From Sabethes cyaneus (Eukaryota; Arthropoda; Insecta; Diptera; Culicidae), in assembly GCF_943734655.1 (NCBI RefSeq), contig NC_071354.1, positions 47,980,044 through 48,044,043 of the forward strand: a stretch of DNA of 64,000 bases, in the 5' to 3' direction. Position numbers and translations under genes: made by a program. Numbering within the stretch: the stretch's first letter is position 1; the number at the start of each line of letters is the position of its first letter. Shown one piece after another: positions 35,533-45,749 of the stretch. The notes under the pieces were generated by a model. That model searched no databases. It saw only the letters and a list, made by a program, of their open reading frames with translations, and was not told where the DNA came from.

Positions 35533-36866
35533 TAGGGATGGGAAAACTATCATTAACTACTGATAGTTATCAGTAAGGAATAATATCACTAAGTATCAGT
35601 AAGGTTTCGCTGTTATTGATGTTTACTGATATAGTTACGTCGCCCCGGGGTCCCGTTAGAAATATTAGCTAGATTAAATTTGTTAGTCGGTAGTCGTGTT
35701 CGATAGACGAGGATGACACAATATGTCGTAGTCGTCGTCATCGTCAACAGCCTAGAGCCGGTGTGGCTCAGACTGTTCAAAGCAGTCGTCTCCATTCAAC
35801 TCGTACTGTCGTCAGACATCCTCACGACATGCCCGGCTCACCGTAGACTACCAACTTTCGCCAGATATACGATGGGAATCTCTCCATGCAATGCAAGTAG
35901 CTTGTGCTTAATACGTCACCGCCACTCTCTACTTTCAGTTTGAACTCTGCCAAAAATCGTCTGCAATACTTTCCGCTCGAACACTGTTTCAAGTCCTTAA
36001 AGAACTACTAGTGTAATAAGGGTTTTGGATATTGTCAGCTTTGTACGGCAGCGTATGCTTCTTGATAGTAGCATTTTACGAATGGCAAAATAGGTCCGCT
36101 TTTCCGCTTGAATCTCCTTACTAGTTGTCCGCGGTCACCTGCAATCCCAAGTACACGAACTCATCTATCACTTGTAGTTCGTCGCTGTCAACGGTAACCG
36201 TCTGTGAAAGGCGCACGTTTGTTTCCTTTGAGCCTCTTCCTTTCTTGTATGTAATCTTCGACGCATTTAGTTTTAGCCCAATATTCCTAGCCTTTTCTTT
36301 CAGTCTGCAAGGTTCCTGGCTAAGAGATCGAAGTCATCTGCAAAACTTAGGAGTTGACTACGCTTGATGAAAATCATGCCTCTCGTTTCGATGCCTACTC
36401 GTGAGATCACCACCTCAACAACGACGTTGAACATCATGTTGGAAAACCCGTCACTTTGTTTCAACCATCGACGCTTATCGAACGTGTCCCCGAGACGCGC
36501 GAAATACATCACTCGTTCCAATGTCGCCATGATCAGTCACGACAGTTTATCCGAAAAACCAGTTTTGTGCTGGTCTCGATCGACTGTATCGTATGCTGCT
36601 TTAAAACCAATAAAGATATGACGTGTGGGTATGCTGTACTCTCGACATTTCTGTAACATCTGTCGGACGGCAAAAATCTGGCCTGTAGTTGCGTAAGTCC
36701 CCATAAAGCCCGCCCAAGAGCCCGCCTGATGATTTACAATTTACTATTTTTTTGCTTCAATGCCATAATGGGTAAAATTACTGATATTTACTGATAGTTA
36801 TCAGTAACGTACTGGAAACTACTGATAGTTATCAGTAACGATTTTTAATGATAGTTCCCATCCGTA
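35533..36866. mobile_element. Non-autonomous hAT-like element (1334 bp)
   Basis: The ends are inverted repeats: TAGGGATGGGAAAACTATC at the left and TACGGATGGGAACTATC in reverse complement at the right. The flanks are an exact 8-bp duplication TTACGATG (35525-35532 and 36867-36874), the target-site length of hAT elements. Near both ends the palindrome-like ACTGATAGTTATCAGT is repeated (35559-35574, 36790-36805, 36821-36836) with extra half sites. There is no hAT transposase; instead the interior holds a LINE RT relic. Confidence 0.85.
35740..36660 (-). pseudogene. RTE-like LINE RT relic inside the hAT-like element
   Basis: The minus strand reads FKAAYDTVDRDQ near 36605-36560, then SNMMFNVVVEVVISRVGIET followed by SQLLSFADDFDLLARN (36460-36300), then RNIGLKLNASK and TVDSDELQVIDEFVYLGLQV (36290-36130). 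The FADD motif is intact. The frame is interrupted, and the C-terminal part to 35740 is decayed. No endonuclease is present. The same family occurs at 28880, 39829 and 63750. Confidence 0.75.
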
Positions 36867-37170
36867 TTACGATGGTTAGAGACTCCTTCTCCCACTAAGA
36901 GGGGCGACTCCCATACAAATGAAATACAAATTTCCTCATAACTCGAGAACTAATCAAGCAAATGGATCCAAATTTGGCATGTGATGGTTTTTGGAGGCAA
37001 GAATGTTTTCTATGGTGAATTAGGACCCCTTCCCACTTTAGGAGCGGGGGCTGCTATACAAATGAAATACAAATTTTCTCATAACTCTAGGACTATTCGC
37101 TATTTAGGTTTTTTTATTTTCCTAGAACTACTGACCTCTATTATATTCCTTCAGTTGGGTCACCTGGTCT

Positions 37171-38959
37171 GCTGGTTTATCCAATTGCCAAAGGGTGGCC
37201 GTTATATCTGTTTGATAACATGTAATGAATGGGTTTGAATCCGCTTCAAACATTCAACTAAGCAAAACAATAAGCATAAAATTTGGTCTTTAGTGTAGAA
37301 CATAAATTTAGGAAATTTTCTGACGCAAAGCCCGATTCGTCTGAGCAGCTATTTCAATTTGTTATCAAAATTTGAGGAAATAATTTTTCCTCAAAAATAT
37401 AAATTTTTTGATGCCAAGCGCGTAGGGCGCTATATCTCTGCATATTAGCGTTGGTAAGAGGAAATGCTTATCAACTTAGGGACTATATTGACTCGTTTCA
37501 TTATCCCTGATTTCCCTGATCGCGGATAAGCTTAAGTTGTTACGTGGTTTTTGAGCCGTAAATCTCGCATGTGCATACAATTTTTCGATATAAATTAAAT
37601 TATGGTTGTATATGAGCACCATTGGCATTATATTAAATTTGTTAAAAAGGTATTTTTTATATCTTAATTTTCGTAGTTACTGGCTTTACAAGAAAATTTT
37701 CGAATATCCAGGTTAGTCTCATATGACTGATGCTTACATACTTACATTATCCATCTAGCTCCGCCCATCTACTAACAACAATTCCTTTCCCGAAATACTT
37801 GTGAAGATGCAGAGGATTCCCTGGTCTTTAGTAGCAACAAGTATTGGACTAACATTCCTTTACATCCCACCAGGACCCGCATTCGAAGATGGCCGGCGTC
37901 GGTATTGATCAGCATGCAGGGACAGGATAAGGTTGCACAATGAAAAATAGCGTGCTGTCCCAAGTATGCTTTTTCCAGCCATCATTTTGCAATTTTCATC
38001 GGTCCTGGTCAATAATGGAGTAGCAGCACACGGGCGGTATCCTATGCTTATGCTTATGCTATAAATATAAATTTTTTGATACCAAATGACTCAACGATGA
38101 ATTGAGCCACGCAGCATCATTGTATTATTTCGAATCTGACCTTCTGCTTTTATTCGACCTACTTGCAGCCAACTTTTGATATTCAGGAAAACTTCGGGTT
38201 TGCGACTCTATCGAGTCGAGTTCCAACAAAATGACTGATTTGTTAAACTAAATCAGAATTTTGAGGCTGAGATGGTTTTTCATTCTAATACGCATTAAGC
38301 GTAGGTGTTCACTACTGATCGACATGAGAATGAAAATTAAAGTCCGGCTTCTGGCCCGTTGAATATCGTTGCAAATTTTCAAAGACTGATCATGCTTCAG
38401 TTTGATTAGTACTCGTTCTAGTTACAGTTCAATCTCGGTTCGGAAGTTTGGAATTATCTAAAGGCAAAATTTGCTTGCTTTAAATCCTGGACTTTTTCTA
38501 AACAACATAACAGTGTTTTTTTTAACAATCTACTTGGTCGCAGTGAAAACAGTGAAACTATTGTTCCAACAAAGTATACGCTTTGCGAATCTGGTATGGA
38601 CATTTTGGGCCCTATTTTCACAGCCACCTCACCTAAATTTTTTGGGTGAGAACACAATCAGATTCACCTAGGTGACTCCACTCACCTGACTGTACAAATC
38701 AAATGGCGCCGGTAAGGTGAGGTAAGGTTATGTCACTTTTCGTGCAAAATAAACAAGTTTCTAAACTTTTTTTGATCTAAGTAACCGATTAATATCGAAG
38801 AATCCAAAAGATATTGATAATGATCAATTAAGTTTGGAGCCCTTTTCCTTTGAAACCAAAATCGATCAATTCGCTCCAAACATTGTTGAGAAACGTGATC
38901 TAGTTTAAAGAAGGTCAGCCGATGAAATTTCGAAACTTTGGAAAATTTGAACACAGCAG
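37171..38959. other. Unassigned DNA
   Basis: No gene is recognised. A GC-richer patch at about 37760-38060 that ends in a TATGCTTATGCTTATGC run looks like a dispersed repeat end, and a patch at 38620-38730 is rich in CACCT/AGGTGA. Neither could be assigned. Confidence 0.3.
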
Positions 38960-39620
38960 ATTGGTTGCACTCGACTTAAAATAACAAGTCATATTCTACT
39001 TGATTCTATTTGATGTTATCCTTGCAAAGCCATAGGATTTCAAAGGGAATTTCCTGAAATTCGCTGACTTTTCCGTGTTGAAACAAACATTTTGTGTTGA
39101 TTTTAACACCATGTTCAATGTACAGCAATGAAAGTTTCAAATTTTTGGAGAACCACCCCATACTATCACTCTGGAAACATTTTTGAACCATTGAACAATC
39201 AGTTTGTTCCGAGGGTTATCAGAAAGATGTACTGCATATATAATTTCGATCATTTTGTTGGTAGTGGTGATCCTGTAGCAAGAACATTTTGTCGTCTAAA
39301 AATCGAATTTCACAATCACCGTGCCGCTTGAGCAGCTGCGGAGCTCTTTCGACTCTCGCAACCTTCCGCTTTTCAGTACAATCGTCAACATATTCTTCAT
39401 GGTTAACTACAAAATTCCCAGCTCCTTGGCCATCGTACGTCCAGACTGATCTGGTTTCCGTCGAATTCGCTGTCTTACTCGTTGGATGGCTTCCGGTATC
39501 CTCACAGTGCGTTTACGGCCGGGTTTGAGGAGTATTTTCCAAGAATCGGTTTCCTTGTGCTGGTTTCCTGAAGCTAGAAATTTATTTTTTTTATAACGAT
39601 AGTCTTTTGTCATTTATTAA
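38960..39620 (-). pseudogene. Mariner-superfamily (DD37E-type) transposase relic 2
   Basis: The minus strand shows, in order, KPGRKRTVRIPEAIQRVRQ followed by PDQSGRTMAKELGI (helix-turn-helix region, 39535-39407), KRKVARVERAPQLLKRHGDC followed by EIRFLDDKMFLLQD (39350-39280, with the first catalytic Asp in LDDK), and NLKLSLLYIEHGVKINTKC (39140-39080). Frames change between the pieces, and the second Asp region is lost below about 39000. It is a different, longer-preserved portion of the same family as the relic at 21845. Confidence 0.7.
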
Positions 39621-39659
39621 AAATTGCCGGACATTAGCATGAAACAAGTGTTGCGAATC

Positions 39660-40130
39660 TTATTTTACTATGCCACAGAAACGAAATATATTATCTTGAA
39701 TGTTTCCCGTGAGCTGGCTCGGATAATATCCTGTGATAAGGCCAGCATAAATGCATAGATCTTCCATGGAGAGCGTTGGAGTAACTGAATACATTCCCAG
39801 ACATGTTTTGATGTGCATGTCGCCAACTTTAGAGGCATTTAGAGTTGCATAACTGTTGGACACCCCGCCGTCCCAAGGCTAGGTCTGCGAAGGCTAGGAA
39901 TTGATTACTTTTGCTGAAGATCGTTCCTCGTTTCGATACCTGCTCTCCGGACCACACCTTCAGTAGCGATCGCAACCGTCTGTGCGATTCGGTGGAACCC
40001 GAAAGTGACCCCGAAACACTCCAAGGTATCTTGTTCGGAAAACCATTCTCGTACATTATCTGCCATATGTAGCTGTTCACACTCGACTGTTATGCTGCCC
40101 TGAAATCCATGAGATCCCGAGATTGTAGTA
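39660..40130 (-). pseudogene. RTE-like LINE RT relic
   Basis: Minus-strand frame 40080-39829 contains YIWQIMYENGFPNKI and GTIFSKSNQFLAFADLALG, a degenerate form of the 'LWQIM...GFP.KL' and 'QLL.FADD.D' blocks seen in the relic at 36300. The second Asp of the catalytic pair is lost. The stretch 39863-39660 contains LCIYAGLITGYYP, whose DNA is also found at about 34038. Family assignment is by resemblance only. Confidence 0.6.
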
Positions 40131-40139
40131 GTAGCAAGG

Positions 40140-40570
40140 ATAAAACCTGCCTAATATTGCCATACGCCATATTGCCATGCTATTGGAGATAGATGATAGA
40201 GATAGACAAAATCGGGGAGAGCAACTTACAGTTGGCGTTGATCAGCGTTATGCCTCAGTAAACTTTCCTACCGTCTCACTTGGACCACAGGGAGCCATTT
40301 ACTGCACAGGGTATCCTGGTACCTTGCAACTTCTCTTCGACTATGAGAAACTAAATCAGAACCCCCCACAACAATCCCAAATCCCAGGCACGGGTCAAAT
40401 CACACATCTTCTCCTCAATTTTCTAAAAATGTAGCATACCCACAGAATGTTTGCTACATTCTGAGCGAAATTCTAGTGCAAAAAATTAAATTTGTTATTA
40501 CACAATTTTTTTGCCGAGTCCGAAAATTTAAAACATAGTCTTGGGTAAATGTCTTTTAAGCTTAACCCTT
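40140..40570. other. Unassigned DNA
   Basis: No gene or repeat end recognised. Confidence 0.3.
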
Positions 40571-40734
40571 CTTTATCGACAGACTTCACAAGCGATTAAT
40601 AGAATACAGGGCAATTACGGGGCCAGTGCAATGTCACTAATCAATCTTATCTAGCAGCACCGCCCAGCCTAGATTTGAACATGCAACGACGGGCCTGTTA
40701 GACCAACATCGTACCTCGAAGCCAATTGGGAGGT
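40571..40734 (-). mobile_element. SINE copy
   Basis: It starts near CTTTATCGACAGACTTCAC and contains ATTACGGGGCCAGTGCAA, a B-box-like TGTTCAAATC on the minus strand (40671-40682) and CATCGTACCTCGAAGC near the head. It matches the SINE at 5908-6113 closely. Confidence 0.75.
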
Positions 40735-41204
40735 GCACGCAATTAACTAGTGCAATAAAGCAGATGGAGCGCCCGTTGCCTATTTTGCGACAAACATATT
40801 CGAAACATTATTTAAATAACTACGAAATACGACGGTTTACCTTACAAACAAGTAAATCCGTCTAGCACAATGATGAAATGATGCATACAGATATGGCACC
40901 TATATCGGGACATTTCATATCGAATAGAAGTTGTTTCAACTTTCTCTTGTTGTCTCCTTTGTTGATACTGAATTAACACCAGCAACAATATGTGCTTGTT
41001 CAATGAGATCGCTCAACTAATGTGCTCGTCATGTTAAACGCTTTACTCATCAACTTCGTAGCTACAAGGAAAAAGGAATCGAAACGTAGACCATGGGAAT
41101 ATGTAGCAGTAAGTTTTTTAGTCTTCAGTGAAATCCCTGGACCTAGAATAACGAGCATTCTAATCAGAAAGTACCTGTACTGTTTCAATAAAATTCGCAT
41201 TGCG

Positions 41205-41855
41205 TGCGCGTCGGTGCAAGCGAAACCATGAACGAGTGACGGAAAAATATTTTTATTCGGCTGAATGTTTCTACCTGTCATATAAACAGGTTGAATACGA
41301 GTCGCCACTGACACGAAGTATTACATCACCTAACACGATAATACAAGAAACAATTTTTCTTGGGTAATTTTTCAAATAGACCTATGTGACAATGAGAGAT
41401 TCTCTTCGTGCCTTCTCTCTTCCGCTGTTTACGGTGATACTAACGCATTTTAACACATCAGCTTTGCATAAATCGGTTTCCGGAGTCACTAGTTAGCTAA
41501 TTGTTTTGAAAATTTTCTTTTCTATACATTTATGTAGCCGTAAAAAGCGGAAGAGAGGAGACGCGAAGAGAATCTCTCATTGTCCCATAGGTCTATTTGA
41601 AAAATTACCCGAGAATTATCGATGATAAAGCTGATAGGCCGAACCAGGATCAGTTTTTGCATAGTCCGAACCACGGTTAATAACCCTACCTAAATAAAAT
41701 TTGTCTGTGCAAGCGAAATCATGAACGAGCGACGAAAATATTTTTACCTGTTCTATGAACAGGTTGAACATGCGAACGAGTCGCCACTGACTCAAAGTAT
41801 TACATCACCTAACACGATACGACAAGAAACAACATTTAGAACACTTTCATCACCT
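41205..41855. repeat. Duplicated segment of about 150 bp flanking a MITE
   Basis: The segments 41205-41352 and 41704-41848 are direct copies (GTGCAAGCGAAA, CAGGTTGAA, GAGTCGCCACTGAC, AGTATTACATCACCTAACAC). The MITE at 41357 starts just after the first copy. The copies differ by small indels, so the duplication is not recent. Confidence 0.65.
41357..41614. mobile_element. MITE with arms of about 75 bp
   Basis: The left end GGGTAATTTTTCAAATAGAC and the following ATGAGAGATTCTCTTCG are mirrored at the right end. The ends are TTCTTGGGTAA and, in complement, ATTCTCGGGTAA. It has no coding sequence. Confidence 0.75.
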
Positions 41856-41964
41856 TTTCCTTACAAGACATCATTTTTAAATATGTATATTACAACAGTA
41901 TGATGACAAAATCGCTCAAAGTTGGGGGATCGTTAACGTTCCTTTTGGGACAGGCAAACATTGT

Positions 41965-42231
41965 CGACTGAAGTTTTTGGAGCGTCTTAGTAGAATATAC
42001 GAAACCTGGAAATTAAATAAAATGAAAACTTATCCAATTAAATTCTACTATGTATATTTTATTCTTGACTTTCAACTTCAATTTCGAAAACAGACACTGA
42101 GGAAGCCTGCTAATCGTAGGCGAAATACGTATCTGTCAAGAATAATATAGTAGAATTTAATTGGATAAGGTTTTCTTTTTATTTAATTTCCAGGTTTCGT
42201 ATTCTACTAAAACGCTCCAAAAACTTCAGTC
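41965..42231. repeat. Terminal inverted repeats of the PLE
   Basis: The left arm 41965-42069 and the right arm 42135-42231 are inverted copies with few differences (AAACCTGGAAATTAAATAA, TCCAATTAAATTCTACTA, TATTCTTGAC and complements). The 65-base centre contains a hammerhead-like motif. Such LTR-like inverted segments are known from PLEs. Confidence 0.75.
42097..42137 (+). ncRNA. Hammerhead-ribozyme-like motif
   Basis: On the plus strand CTGAGGA (the CUGANGA core) is followed by a stem GCCTGC/GTAGGC with a 5-base loop, then GAAA, then a short loop and GTC. This order equals the conserved core of the hammerhead ribozymes reported in Penelope-like elements. Stem III would be only about three pairs, and stem I must be formed by the flanking inverted repeats at a distance. 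It lies antisense to the RT frame. Activity is not shown. Confidence 0.35.
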
Positions 42232-42394
42232 AAACTAATACTATTGTAAACTAAATTCTATTGGTGAACTAATTCTATTGCAAGCGTCTGAAATCTAAAA
42301 AATTAATTAAATTAAGGAAAACCTGGAAAAGCCTAGTAGGATTATGCGAATAATGTGAAACCGGGATCCGAAAAAGGAGAGAGAGCGAAGTTTT

Positions 42395-42980
42395 TTAACC
42401 AAAAGTCGTTTCGTCTGTGTGTGTTCCTGTATGTCTGTGTTTTGGCACATATTTAAAAAACCAGGTGTAACCGTTTCCAGGGTCTTTGTTTAGTAAAGTG
42501 GAGGAGCACCTCTTGTGAAGCTCTAAACTTTCCGTTACATCCATCTTCCACGCGGAGCAGTTGTTTACTACTTTTGCGTTGTCAATGGTCAGCGGCTGGT
42601 TGTCGTTGAAGATATGCTCAGCTACTTTTGATCTAAAATGGTGTGTTAGACCCTTCTCGGCATCCCTTGATGCTTTTGTTACCTCTGCCAAGTGTTCTTT
42701 AGTACGAGTTTCCAGATTCCTTCTAGTCTGACCGATGTAAACCTTTTCGCAATGTGGGCAACTGATTTTATAAATCCCGGGTTTTCTGTGTTCTTCAATC
42801 AGGTATTTAGTTGATCCCAACTTATTTTTGAACTGGTTGTTTTGGATGGTGTAGACTAGGTCAATTCCAAATTTCCTCATTTTTTTACGGAGAGGGCGTA
42901 ATATTTTCATCATATTCTACTGCCACTCTCTTAAGTTCTTGTGTTATTGGTGTTAGTGTTGTGAGTGATTTTTGACGTAG
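42395..42980 (-). pseudogene. PLE GIY-YIG endonuclease domain
   Basis: The preserved frame (42913-42395, 172 codons) contains PGIYKISCPHCEKVYIGQTR, with both the GIY and YIG blocks, then RNLETRTKEHLAEV, with the conserved Arg, and SKVAEHIFNDNQPL, with a conserved His and Asn-containing stretch. This domain cuts target DNA in Penelope-like elements. Upstream, after one frameshift near 42905, KSLTTLTPITQELKRVAVEY links to the RT. The domain itself has no stop and looks much better preserved than the RT. It may be the least damaged part of the element. Confidence 0.85.
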
Positions 42981-43599
42981 GACTGCGTCTTACGGCAAGT
43001 TTTGAGATAGGGTGTCATTCCAAAAAATCGAAAAATGCGAGCGTCACGAAAAATGAAAGGTTTTGAGCGCTAATAGCTCAGCGGTTTTCCAATCGATTTT
43101 CAATATTCTTACACCAATCGATATGAAAATCTTCTAAGAATTGACCCAAATAAAGAAAAGTGTGGATTCTTGATGTAGAACTATTGAAAAATTGAAAATA
43201 ATGAACCTATGTTTTACCAGAATTCTCGCTTCGTGATTGGTTGTTGGAAATGACGTCATCAAAGTAGAAACGCGTTTTCACGCTTCGGCTTATAATTCAG
43301 TCAATTTTCAATAGATTTCCAAGATATTTACACCAATTGATCAGGAAATCGATTGAAAATATTGAAAATGTAGAAAACTATTGATTTTGTTTTTGAAATT
43401 GAATTTGAAAAATTGTTTTTGAATTGATTTTGAAAATTTGAATTATTTTCATATTTTTGCCTTCCCTCGTTAGTGCTTCCCTAGCACGGATGACAGAAAT
43501 ATATACGATATAAACTATGGGTTAAGCTTCCTTATGATTGTATTTAATTTACGCCCTATAGAATCCGATCGAAAATTGTTGAGCTTCAGCTGTTGCTGC

Positions 43600-43894
43600 T
43601 TCCCACGGATAAGGCAACGAAGACATGCAAATTCACCAAGCGAGGTGTTGGAGCTAGAGCACTCAATGATCGCTGCAGTGATGGAATATCTGGCAACAGG
43701 AGTTCTGGAATTGGGAGGACATATGCTGCTCACGACAACGAAACGATCAGAATTATCGTCACTTGCAGCTGGCCATCCGCAACAACGAAGAGTTGAACAA
43801 ATTGCTGTCCCGTGTCACCGCTGCTATGAGAAGTGTCTTTTCGAACATTCAAACTGTTTTGTTGCTGCCCAAGAAGACGGAAAAGAAGGCTTAA
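43600..43894 (+). pseudogene. Histone H2A pseudogene
   Basis: The plus-strand DNA follows a histone H2A gene from about the GNYAER region to the stop codon. With small frame changes it gives GVGARA, VMEYLATGVLELGG, RIIVTCSWPSATT (the shifted RHLQLAIR region) and, in the correct frame, NEELNKLLSRVTAAMRSVFS followed by NIQTVLLPKKTEKKA and a stop at 43892-43894. The N-terminal third is missing. Single-base indels and a changed C-terminal part (normally a Gly-rich GVTIAQGGVLPN segment) show decay. The histone stem-loop follows 24 bases after the stop, so it derives from genomic H2A DNA or its unprocessed-type mRNA. It lies inside the Penelope-like element, in opposite orientation. Confidence 0.85.
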
Positions 43895-43918
43895 ATTTCC
43901 AGCACCCGGTTGAAAACC

Positions 43919-43934
43919 CGTTCTTTTAAGAACG
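43919..43934 (+). promoter_or_regulatory. Histone 3' stem-loop (mRNA end signal)
   Basis: CGTTCTTTTAAGAACG forms a six-pair stem with a four-base TTTA loop. Position and shape correspond to the stem-loop bound by SLBP in replication-dependent histone mRNAs, but the outer stem bases differ from the usual GGCTCT/AGAGCC. It follows the H2A pseudogene. Confidence 0.7.
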
Positions 43935-44289
43935 AAACATTTGTTCATGTTCATCCGTGTCCTTTTGTAAGCCGCAGAAAAGTTGCGCAAAATTTTCAAC
44001 TTTTTGAAAACTCGCGCGTACCGTCTACCGATTACCAAAGGAAAAGCACTATTCAACGTAGAAACATATCATACAAATTTATTTACTGTTTGGTTTAGTT
44101 ACTAACTTGGTTTCGTTGTAATAAAATAGATTCAATCAATTCATGGATATAACTCAAAAATCGGTTGAGGATTGAATGTATACAATGTTTCTACTTTGAT
44201 GACCGTTACGGATGTAGCTTGTATACATGAAGAATCGTATTATTATATACATGGATACATCCTACTATCGCTACAAAGAGACTTACGTT

Positions 44290-45700
44290 GTCCTACGTCA
44301 CCTATGCGGTCATGTCTTGTGCACAACCCCTCTGATTTTTTTGTATGCTTCTCTTCTTTTCTTGGTAATAATGTTCTGGATTGTCCTTTGTATACGTTCA
44401 GTTCTGCAGTTTCCAAATTGTGGCAATTCTTTTTGTTTCCCTAGATCACTTAACGGTAATTTCAATTTCTGTGCTTTCAATTTGTCTGATTACGATATCC
44501 AAGAAAGGAAGTTTTCCGTCCATTTCTATTTCATATGTGAATTGTATTTTCCTGTGTGTGCCATTCATGACTGCTAGAATGGTTTCCAGTATCCAGTTCT
44601 CCCTTTTTGATTATGCTGAAAACATCCTCGACGTATCACCACCACCTTTTTGGACGTACCTGGTTTAATTCCAGCTTACTTTCAATGTTAGTCACGAACA
44701 GCTTACACAGGAACGGTGATAATGGATTGCCCATCGGTGCACCTTTCAATTGTTTGTAATAGTTGTTTCTGAATGTGAAGTAGTTCTCCTCCATACACAA
44801 ACGTGTCAGCTTTAAAGAGCCTCCCACCTTTATTCTCCATGCGTTGTCCTCATGTTGTTTCAATAGCCAGTCTTCCAAGAGGCTTATCGATTCTCTCACG
44901 GGGACGCTTGGGAATAAGGCCGTAACATCGAAAGGAGACCATTATGTCGTCTTCTGCTAGTTCTCCCGATGTTTTTCGGTACTCGACGAATTCTCTTGTG
45001 CTGCTGACAGAACGGCTCGGGAATTTTATTGGCATTCTTTGGAAATCGATTACCAACCACTTGTCAATCTTTTCCGTGGGTGATCCGTTTGCCGTGATTA
45101 GTTCCCGCATTTCCGTTCCTTCCGTTTGTGTATTTTGAGTTGTCCTTTAATTCTAGGTAATGTAGGGTTTGATGTCCGTAGTTTTCCGATACAATCTCCT
45201 AGCGCTGGTTGGCATTCTTTGATTGTACGATTAACTCTTTGAACTATTTCGGGTAGTGGGTCGACTCTTTGCTGTCTATATGGGCCGTTGTTTATTTTAT
45301 CTTGTATCTGGTTATCGTAGTCCTCTTTGTCCATTATAACCATCTTGTTTCCTTTGTCTGCCTTTACGTAACGTAGTATACTGGTTTTTCTTCCAGTTCC
45401 TTGACGATGCGGACTTCAGGGTTCCTCTTCTTTTGTTGATGATTCTCCTTGATGACCTCGGCGACTATTGTTCTGGCGTGGTTTATTTGTGAGGCTTGAA
45501 GATCACAGATACTAACTGCTGTTTCCATGTCGATGATAGTGTTCTCGATGTTTGGTGTCGTTGTTACTGCGTAGTTTAGTCCCATGTTTAGTGTGTTGAT
45601 CTGTTCGTCGGTGAATTGTTGTGATGACCTCTTGACTACAAAGTTGTCTAGTAGGTGTTGTTGCGTTGGAGTAGTTATTGTAATTTTCTCTCACCTATCT
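44290..45700 (-). pseudogene. PLE reverse transcriptase relic
   Basis: On the minus strand the frames give VAEVIKENHQQKKRNPEVR and, after a short break, MVIMDKEDYDNQIQDKINNG, GQLKIHKRKE, a palm region with MVSFRCYGLIPKRPRERI (the usual DV.ALFP..P), QLKGAPMGNPLSPFLCKLF, then WW, a stop, and YVEDVFSIIKKGEL, and MDGKLPFLDIVI. These are PLE RT landmarks. The YVDD catalytic motif has become YVED, preceded by a stop, and at least four frameshifts occur. The end blends into unrelated sequence near 44290. Confidence 0.85.
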
Positions 45701-45749
45701 TCCTCTTCCTCTCGGATTCACATTTCGCCGCGATTAGTACTTTTGTTAC

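Larger units (their letters stand above)
35404..37170 (+). mobile_element. Helitron-like element, copy D, interrupted by a hAT-like element
   Basis: The 5' end TCTATACCTATAAAAAAGG follows an A at 35403 and is followed by a short TCTG tract, as in copies A and E. The sequence stops at 35532, where a hAT-like element is inserted, and resumes at 36867 with GGTTAGAGACTCC, two 145-bp-type units and a segment that matches copy B (CTACTGACCTCTATTA, 37129). The 3' end is missing. It begins only four bases after copy C ends. Confidence 0.65.
41965..45700 (-). mobile_element. Penelope-like element (PLE), broken
   Basis: The minus strand carries, in PLE order, an N-terminal region, a PLE-type reverse transcriptase (45700 to about 44290) and a C-terminal GIY-YIG endonuclease (42975-42395), followed by an inverted-repeat terminal region (41965-42231). 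About 1.3 kb between RT and endonuclease (about 42990-44290) is foreign and contains a histone H2A pseudogene on the opposite strand. The RT and endonuclease frames contain stops and shifts, so the copy is inactive. Confidence 0.8.

Noticed and set aside
41965..42231. Independent MITE
   Set aside because: The inverted arms look like a MITE, but they lie directly 3' of the PLE frame and hold a PLE-type hammerhead-like core, so they are better explained as the PLE terminal region.
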